A DNA stretch of 64,000 nucleotides, from NCBI GenBank assembly GCA_022496205.1, contig WTXD01000010.1:310001-374000 (forward strand). The letters are read 5' to 3'. Source of the DNA: Gloeopeniophorella convolvens. Its lineage: Eukaryota; Basidiomycota; Agaricomycetes; Russulales. The notes beneath the pieces were generated by a model that saw nothing but the letters and a program-made list of their open reading frames with translations, was not told the origin of the DNA and ran no database searches. The position numbers and the translations under genes were made by a program. Numbering within the stretch: position 1 is the stretch's first letter; every line of letters starts with the position of its first letter. Positions 57,133-64,000 of this stretch are shown piece after piece.

Positions 57133-58907
57133 TAATTATAAGGGGAGAAGCACCTTGCCTTCCGCCGCACCGCAGGCGGCCCTTCTCGGAGCTCCAGTCA
57201 GTCGGAGAGAAAGCAGATTGATCGATTGTCGTCAATCTGGGTGCAATCTGCTTACAGGAAATCTTCTCGAGTGCTGCCGCGGCTTCGAAGAAACTTCGCG
57301 GCGCGCGGGAAAATTATTCTGCGATCACGTGATCTAAGCGCAGCTTCAAGAAAGCAGGGTCAGTGCCACTAGTGCAGCCTGAGGTAGCCAGTAGTACCCT
57401 GCAGACATCTGACAGCCTCACACACCCACATGATCAACCTTGTGCTATCTTCCATCTACGGTGCTTCCGGCGTTTACAAGCGCTTACAGCAAGAGGTCGA
57501 TATGTCCGTCCAAGGAAGCTCAGCTCTTAGAGGAAACCCGGGCCATCAGAACTTCCCTTGCTCGCGTAGCTGCTCACTGCAAGGCTCACTGACAAGACGT
57601 CGTTCTCGACCTGGGAATCCGACGGGACGGCCCTCTCCGCCGGGATGGTCCTCCCCTTGAGCGACCAGGGGTATTGCTCGATGGCTCTGCAGTCGCAGTA
57701 CGTTGCTGGGATCCAGGTCCCAGCGTCGTGTATGCACCTGCATCTGCACCTGCAGGCACCTACCCAGTGCAGACGCAGTACGGCAGTAGTATGTCCCCCT
57801 CTGCTCTCCGATGGGTTCTGTATCGACTCTTCGACTCCCTTCGAGCGAACATTCCCTAACCCTGTCAAGCCGCAGCGAGAGGCCGCTGCCCGCACTTGAC
57901 CGTCGGGTCAGTTACATTGAAGGCGCCCAAGTTGCTAGAATGCAAGCGCAATGCGTCTACAGTTGCCCACAGTCTCCCCAGGTACCTCTTCTGGTTGGCG
58001 GCTGGCCTGCCCTTCCGCCAACGGCGAAACTACGCGCGCTTCACCTCGCCAATCGAGTTCTACAATGTGTCTCTGCCCAATATGGTGTTATCTTTTTGCA
58101 GGTTTCCTCGCCTATATGTCGCACAGGAACCGCAAAACATTGAACATGCCTGGGCAGTCTGCATGCAGGCATTCCTTTGAGGGTTTTTGGTAAACAGCGT
58201 GCATAGGACAGCCTTATGGCGGATGTTCTAGCTTAGCCCGATACACGTTTTTCGCACACTGAAGCAAATTGATCCCCTAGGTTCATTATAACTGGGATAC
58301 AATCTGGTCGCAATCCATCACAACCGCGATTCGGTCCTCCAGGCTCCGGGACCCCAACCCGGGGCAAACCCCGGGTCTTTTTTCAGATGGGGATTGGCCG
58401 AGCAGAGATTGAAACCCCGCCGTCACTCTGAGGATACAGAGGCAGATCCATTAATCAACGCAGTATGTGTTCAAAGACCTGTTCCTGAGCCGAAAATGGT
58501 CATATCAGCAAGATTACGAAGTATACGATCTTTCATTCGTTGGCCATCCGTTCGATTCACTTCATACTTCAATATAGGTACGAGTATGCATGCCAAAAGA
58601 ATCAGGTACTAGATTGAGAAAGTGTGCTGAGCTCCCATTGTGGAGAGGCACATGGTTTTGTGGGTGAACGACTCAGGGTTCCATGCACGATTCGGGGTTC
58701 CCTCATCGTAACGGTTTCGCTTGTCTGGCCGTGTAAGCCGCGCTGATTAGCTACGCGTATTAGCGAACCTGCACAGTGCGTTCCAGCACTAGGATGTATC
58801 GGGGTGCCAGGTTTACGGTGCTCCCCACCCAGGGCCGTGAGTACTTATATCTCATCGATGGCAACTCGACGATTCTGCAGCGACATCTTTCCGCCACTCC
58901 TGTTACA
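57133..58907. other. Intergenic, about 1.8 kb
   Basis: No supported gene. A frame at 57896-58180 has somewhat protein-like sequence (YLFWLAAGLPFRQRRNYARF) but no start context, splice signals or family. The stretch ends in the P450 promoter. One strong hairpin is listed separately. Confidence 0.4.
58357..58383. other. Perfect 8-bp GC hairpin followed by T run
   Basis: ACCCGGGG, loop CAAA, CCCCGGGT, then C and six T residues. It looks like an intrinsic terminator, which is not used by RNA polymerase II. A T run can stop RNA polymerase III, but I find no tRNA or other Pol III gene upstream. It may be chance or the end of an unrecognised small RNA. Confidence 0.35.
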
Positions 58908-61054
58908 ATGCTCGACCCACTCTCTTCAACCGATGTTCTGCTGCTGGTCGCAGCTGTAGGTATTACATCTGTATTGGTCCTGAAGTTCGTCAAGGCCGAC
59001 AATCGCTCACGGGCCCCACTTCCCCCGGGCCCTAAGGGCCTCCCATTCTTTGGCAATGTGCTCGACATGCCTACTTGCCGTGAGTGGGAAACCTTCACAG
59101 AGTGGGGTAGAAAGTATGGTGAGCTTTGCATCTTTCTGACGTGTTCTTCAGTGGGGCTCATGGATATCAGGCCCGATAACATATGTACATCTCTGTGGGG
59201 AGCCCTACATCATCCTCAACTCCCTCGAAACCACACTCAAGATGCTCGATGCCAAGAGCTCTATTTACTCTGATCGGCCTGTGTTCCCTATGCTCGGGCG
59301 AGAGATGGGATGGGACCGTGGGCTTGTGCTCAGCCGTTATGGCGAACGTTTCCGTTCATTCCGCCGTCTCTTGCATCGCTTCATGGGCACGCGCGCCGCC
59401 GTGTCGGACCACTACCAGAACATCGAACGGGAGGCCCACAAGTACCTGCAGCGTCTCCTCGATAACCCGGAAGGCCTCATCGAGAATCTTCGAAGGTGCG
59501 CGACGCCAGACTTGTCTCAGACGGACGTTAACGGTGTGCGTAGGACTGCGAGTGCAATTGTGCTCGACTTGGTCTACGGGTACAAAGTAAAGGGGGAGAA
59601 TGATGAGCTCGTTCAAATTGCCGAGGTTGCTAGTCTTGAATTCTCACATGCCGCAAGTCCCGGTGCTTTCCTTGTCGACTCCCTGCCCTTCCGTAAGTCG
59701 CTGATTCGTAGCGCGTTGCACGTACCTTGACGCATTTTATAGTTCGCCATGTACCCGAGTGGTTCCCGGGGGCCGGATGGAAGAAGCGCGGTCGCGAATG
59801 GCTTTCCGATACCTATAAGGTCGTCAATTCTCCCTTCGAGTTTGTGCGGCGACGCAGGGTAGGTCTCCGGGCTTCTCTAGTGAGAAGGACAGTAATGACG
59901 GGCGTGCAGGCTACTGGCGTAGGAGGCATATCCTTTACTGATGCGAACATGAAGGAAGGGATGTCTGAGAAAGAGGCAGACATCCTGAAGTGGGCAGCAG
60001 TTTCAATCTATTTCGGTAATTCACTTGCTCGTTCGCGAGTGTATAGAGCGGTGCTCATAGTTCATAACAGGAGGTGCTGATACGGTTGGTTCTCCGGCGG
60101 TGGATTCTTAGGAGAACTCGTGTGCTGAATTCTCGGCTACAGATAGTGTCTGCGGTTTCGTCATTTTTCCTCGTCATGACACTTTACCCGGAAGTCAAGA
60201 GGAAAGCGCAGGCCGAGCTCGACGCTGTGGTTGGCCCACACAGGCTTCCGACATTCGAGGATAGCGAGCGGCTCCCTTACCTCAACGCAGTGATAAAGGA
60301 AGTGCTGCGTTGGGCTCCCGTGACACCTTTCGGTGAGCATTGATTTACCCATCAGCAGTCAACCTCAGGGATTTATTCAGCTTCGCAGGTGGACACCACC
60401 GCTTGATGCAAGATGACATCCAGGATGGATATTCAATCCCAGCTGGCTCTGCAATTATCGTCAACATTTGGTGAGCAGCGGACTACGATCCTCGAGGATC
60501 ACATTCTAACTGATCCTTCTATTCCTCAGGGGACTCCTGCACGACGAACGTATTTACTCGCGCCCGATGACCTTTGATCCGGAACGCTTTATCGCAACCG
60601 AGAAGAAGACCGCTGAGACTGACCCCCACGCCATTTTATTCGGCTACGGACGACGGTAAGATGTTTCCTTAGGCCTGGGTAGTCATTTGTCCTGACATTT
60701 GTTTTAGGTCTTGCCCTGGTAAGGATGCCATCCCAGTAGGTGACCTGGTGCACGTCTAATAATTTCACAGGAATGCATTTTGCAGATGCCTCTGCTTATA
60801 TCTACGTTGCTACTACGCTCGCTGCGTTCGATATCTCCAGGGCTGTCGATGAGCTGGGACAGGAGATTCAGACAAAGGCCGAGTTCACCAGCGGCCTGGT
60901 CAGGTACTAAGCGACCTCCACGCCCGTAGTCGAATCCCGAGCTAATGTGTGGCATCTTTCTTCCAGCCATCCTGCACCTTACCAATGCGCTATCAAGCCT
61001 CGCTCGCCCCAAGCCGCCGCTCTGATTCGCGAGGCGAACATGGTAGAATTATGA
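58908..61054 (+). CDS. Cytochrome P450 monooxygenase, microsomal
   Basis: Twelve exons and eleven introns (59119-59170, 59496-59543, 59693-59742, 59859-59909, 60016-60070, 60085-60142, 60333-60388, 60471-60529, 60656-60707, 60719-60770, 60904-60966) give exactly 516 residues. An N-terminal anchor ([19 protein letters not shown]) and hinge [14 protein letters not shown] hold it on the ER. All P450 marks are present: I-helix GGADT built across two introns, with [16 protein letters not shown] after it; K-helix ExxR in KEVLR; PERF; and heme loop FGYGRRSCPG with the Cys ligand, assembled across an intron. The sequence resembles the OrdA-like (O-methylsterigmatocystin oxidoreductase type) P450s much expanded in Agaricomycetes. 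The substrate is unknown; xenobiotic or secondary-metabolite oxidation is likely. The second intron (48 nt) has no stop. Confidence 0.9.
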
Positions 61055-61344
61055 ACGTCATTTTTGTGAGTATAACTTGTATCATCGAGGCCCCTGCTGA
61101 GAAGGCTGTAGAAATTCACCACGATGGACTACCTGTACTTCGTCTATTTCATTGTACGGGATTTTCTTTTGCACGAATAGATGACTTCTGGCCTGGTGTT
61201 CACTTTCCTCAATTGCACACTTCTGCTTCCGGGTGAGATGAGCCGAGTTCATGTGTCCCCCCTCTCTATTCGATCCTCGCATTGATGACACTCGACCTCC
61301 CCCGACATAGGGCCTAAAATGTCGCCCTGCTTTGCAAACCAAGC

Positions 61345-62190
61345 TTGATGAAGGATGTTGGAAGGATGATTGTCAGTTTGCGGCAGAGCCGACTGCGCCA
61401 CGTGGACGCCCTGCAGTGGCATCCGCGCACTGCCATCTTATGTGGACGTCAGCACGAGGGATGGGATTCCTCCAGAGGAGGAAAACCTGATGAAATAGAC
61501 GACAGCCAACACATACCTCGGTACGCCGTCGATGAGGTCCATACATGAGGCATTGCCGACGCAGCTGGGATAGACACGGTCAGTACAGCGGGTCAATCGC
61601 ATCCAAGGCTCGACTGACAAGGCGCTCCTTGCAAACTGTATCCTCGGAGTCTGTTATTTTCCTGGCGATTGCACTCTTCCCGGATATACGGAAGAGGGCG
61701 CAGGCCGATATTGACGTGGTGGTAGGCCCCAACCACCTTCCAACGCTCGAGGATCGCGAGCGACTCTCTTACCTCAACGCCATTGTCAAAGAGCTCTTGC
61801 GTTGGAATCCACCAATACCCAGCCGAGGTGTACGCAAATGGATTCAATAAAAATAAAAATCCACCAATACCGCTCGGTACGCGGCGGACTCCGCACGAGG
61901 AGATTGAGGTTGACGTGAAGTTTTTCAGGTGGTCCTCATCTCCTTGTCCAGGATGATATTCACGCTGGGTATTTCTTGCACAAGGGCTCAATCGTACTCG
62001 TTAACTCTGGTTTGTACGATTATCTGATTGAGCATGACACACTAGCTGATTTCCCATTAAAGGACGTTATTGCGTGACAAGAATATCTACGCCGCACCTT
62101 TCAGCCTCAACTCCGACCGCTTCATAGGTTTGGAGAAAGTGCCGGTCGAGAAGGATCCCCTCGAGATCGTCTTTGGGGTCGGGCGAAGGT
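61345..62190 (+). pseudogene. Cytochrome P450 pseudogene, tandem relic
   Basis: Matches the upstream P450 from before the I-helix to the heme loop. Pieces: IPPEEENLMK followed by a stop, corresponding to [11 protein letters not shown]; the block from ALFPDIRKRAQADIDVVVGP to ELLRWNPPIPS, which keeps ExxR; HLLVQDDIHAGYFLHKGSIV; and LLRDKNIYAAPFSLNSDRFI ending in FGVGRR. The N-terminal half is missing, several stops and frame changes occur, a short AATAAAAAT-type insertion with a repeated ATCCACCAATACC splits the K-helix exon from the next, and the exon with the heme Cys is absent. It cannot code for a working enzyme. Confidence 0.8.
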
Positions 62191-62802
62191 TAGTCCAGAC
62201 TCCACCAGTTATCGGTCTGAACGTGCCACCTCCAGAGTCTCAGGTCACTGCACTTACGATGGCAAGCATGTGCCGCACTACGGGGCCGTAATTAATGTTT
62301 TACTCTCGGCGTGACTTCCGCCGAATGCCCATTAAGGTTACCCTGTCGCAGACGCTGCTACATAGCATAACATAGCCGGGGCCCAGCCTTTCCCAGCGTC
62401 GACTTCTGCCAAAGCCAGCAATCAAACATGTGCTAGTACGCGCAGTCGGAGGGCCACTTCTCCGAGGACAGCCCAGAGGGCTGGCATAGCTGTACATGAG
62501 TAGATCGTGTATCATGCGCCGCAAGTCGGACTCGCACCGCACGATTATGGTGCGTCTGCCCGACTATATCTGGGGTATCGTCACCGTTGCGTGTGCTCTC
62601 GTGCACCCCCGTCCCCGCCGTTGGACCGGATCTCCTTGCTGCATAGGTGAACAACATCTATGTTGATTGCGAACATGAATCCGATTCGCTCTGTGCTGTA
62701 CTGTACAACTAAGATGCCTATCTCATATTCACCACACATCCACATCTACAGCCTGCGCCCGCCTATCGCAACCGTATCCCACAGCATCCGGACCAACTCG
62801 CT
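62191..62802. other. Intergenic, about 600 nt
   Basis: Between the P450 relic and the 3' end of the small membrane-protein gene. Nothing recognised. Confidence 0.35.
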
Positions 62803-63270
62803 TCACGGCGCGCCCCCGAGCAGCCACCGTACATCCTCGATCGCCTCTACGGACGCATTTCTGCCGCCACCGGTGATGCGCAGGCGTCGCACGAAGTGCA
62901 GCAGCGCGCCGAGCGCGAAGAGCACGACGTACAGGAGGAGCGGCCGCGTACGGACGGAGCGCGGCGTGCGGCACGGCGAGCACGCCGCAGGCCTCAGGCA
63001 GCGCAGTCCGCGTGATCGCCGCTGCTGCAGCGGCAGGACGCGCACGCGGAGGCGTGCGGCGCGGTGGGGGAGGCGCGGTGCGCGAGGTCGCAATGGACGA
63101 TGCGGCGGGCGTGAACGGCGCGAGGCCCACAGCGGGGCGGCGCTTCGCGTTTGACCACGGGTTGGCCGGAGCGGCGGTGTGTGTCGAGTCGCTCGACGAG
63201 GAGGAGCTCGAGACCGCACTGGGCGAGGCGGGGCGCGACGGTGTCGGCGTCGCGGACGACGTCGAGACTT
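62803..63270 (-). CDS. Small Ser/Pro-rich protein with one C-terminal membrane segment, hypothetical
   Basis: The C-terminus is the clearest part: PLLLYVVLFALGALLHFV, a membrane segment followed by basic RRLRI and NASVEAIEDVRWLLGGAP, ending at 62803. Upstream, in a frame offset by one, is a protein-like Ser/Pro/Ala-rich stretch (TPTPSRPASPS, NPWSNAKRRPAVGLAPFTPA, PEACGVLAVPHAALRP). The two are joined near 62940-62955 without splice signals, so a 1-nt indel or error is needed. A stop lies just before the first codons and CTAAG could be an acceptor, so the ATG exon lies upstream and is unresolved. GC is very high. The layout suggests a tail-anchored protein. No family recognised. Confidence 0.45.
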   Translation of the reverse strand, partial: KSRRRPRRRHRRAPPRPVRSRAPPRRATRHTPPLRPTRGQTRSAAPLWASRRSRPPHRPLRPRAPRLPHRAARLRVRVLPLQQRRSRGLRCLRPAACSPCRTPRSVRTRPLLLYVVLFALGALLHFVRRLRITGGGRNASVEAIEDVRWLLGGAP

Positions 63271-63478
63271 AGGGCGGCACGGATTCAAGCGTAGGCTTGG
63301 GTGAGAGTGTAGCTGTGGCTGCCAATGCCGCGTCATGCTAGGTGCGCACATGGAAGCGAGCGACTCGATGGAGTGCTAGAGGACAATAAGCCAGTACACA
63401 TCCCAAGTAAAGCAGCGACGCCACACGCGCCGCGCGGTTCGCAGGCGGTAGCTCCGTTTCATACTATAGGGCCTGCGA

Positions 63479-64000
63479 CTGTCATTATTGGGGTAGAATT
63501 GCAACCCCTTGATGTTGGTGAAGGGCCCAAGTGCTGGACAGAGGGATGGTGGTGATCGAAAGCATTGATAAACGAACGCACTCGATGTTGGGCCATCATC
63601 CTCGTCATCATATGCATCCAGTTTATACTCGGAGAGATCTCCGTTTCGTTTTGGGGGAGTAGCCCCCTTTTCGCGTCTTTGTTCATGGGTTCATCATCCC
63701 CGGCGCTCGCTGAGCAAAGGTGAGTCGTGCAGGTATGACGAACGAAAGCTACGCACTCAACCCATGCAGATTCGTCATCCTCCTCACCCTTGGTATCATC
63801 CATCTCCTCATCGTCGTCTCTCTGGTCCATAGCCAGTGCCGCGGCGTTTGCGCACACGTTCCAATTCTGTGCGCGCATCTTCTAGCTTTAAATTTGCGAT
63901 GGCTTTTATTCGCTCAATGTCTGCACCGTTGAGCGACTGCTTTGATGGGTGCCGCGCAGCTACACCTCGTTTTACCCTGTACAAGGATGAGAGGTGGAAT
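63479..64000 (-). pseudogene. Partial duplicate of pwp1 (5' part), broken, runs off the window
   Basis: Colinear with about 54083-54590 of PWP1, same strand, from the exon after the third intron back to near the first intron. Exon and intron sequence are both copied, so this is a DNA-level duplication and not a retrocopy. Landmarks: DQRDDDEEMDDTKGEEDDES, EPMNKDAK, the intron acceptor before LGPFTN, and the GTTTTACCCTGTAC block at the first acceptor. A frame change after NKDAK and altered codons in the second intron show it is not functional in this part. The homology stops sharply near 63479, so the WD repeats are absent on that side. What lies beyond 64000 is unknown. Confidence 0.85.

Noticed and set aside
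57896..58180. 95-codon frame upstream of the P450
   Set aside because: Somewhat protein-like, but no start context, introns or known family; too weak to list as a gene.
1..64000. CRISPR arrays, bacterial operons, phage or plasmid genes
   Set aside because: Spliced eukaryotic genes throughout; no regularly spaced repeats or prokaryotic gene organisation.

Overview
This is nuclear DNA of a wood-decay type basidiomycete (Agaricomycetes, most like Polyporales). The evidence is the dense set of 48-73 nt GT-AG introns with CTRAY-like branch sites, and Agaricomycete-expanded families: FunK1 kinase, DUF6535 membrane proteins, F-box/leucine-rich proteins, a P450 pair and a Mid2-like Ser-rich membrane protein. 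Conserved single-copy genes set the frame: a PMC1-type Ca2+-ATPase, CTF8, ATG15, COQ9, eIF3j/HCR1 and PWP1. Introns were placed by splice consensus and by frame continuity, and the spliced lengths of the conserved genes all divide by three.

Layout. 1-6 kb: two tandem F-box paralogues, both with lesions, around an AT-hook protein. 6-10 kb: a Ser-rich single-pass membrane protein and a disordered Pro/Ala-rich protein. 10.8-15.8 kb: the Ca2+-ATPase, 1,529 residues, 8 exons. 15.8-20.9 kb: no supported gene. 20.9-22 kb: a gene whose N-terminal half is a diverged copy of the ATPase's own N-terminal tail joined to a coiled coil. 22.7-29.6 kb: alpha/beta hydrolase, CTF8, a Ser-rich conserved protein and ATG15. 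29.8-40.1 kb: one complete, very long LINE with target-site duplication, poly(A) tail and at least three ORFs, itself hit by a solo LTR. 40.5-49.7 kb: DUF6535, F-box and FunK1 genes, all with lesions. 50.5-54.6 kb: compact intact block COQ9, eIF3j, PWP1. 54.8-57.1 kb: a large diverged inverted repeat. 58.9-62.2 kb: an intact P450 and a dead P450 copy. 62.8-64 kb: a small membrane protein and a broken partial copy of PWP1 that runs off the window.

The intact genes do not form a pathway. They are housekeeping functions (vacuolar calcium uptake, autophagic-body lysis, ubiquinone synthesis, translation initiation, ribosome biogenesis, sister-chromatid cohesion) separated by fast-evolving families and repeats. 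The conserved genes have no frameshifts, while nearly every member of the expanded families does. This argues that the lesions are real decay rather than poor sequence.

The most notable items are the roughly 9.9 kb three-ORF LINE inserted 158 bp upstream of ATG15, the solo LTR that cut the 5' part of its ORF2, its eroded RNase H active site, and the Ca2+-ATPase tail reused in a separate gene.
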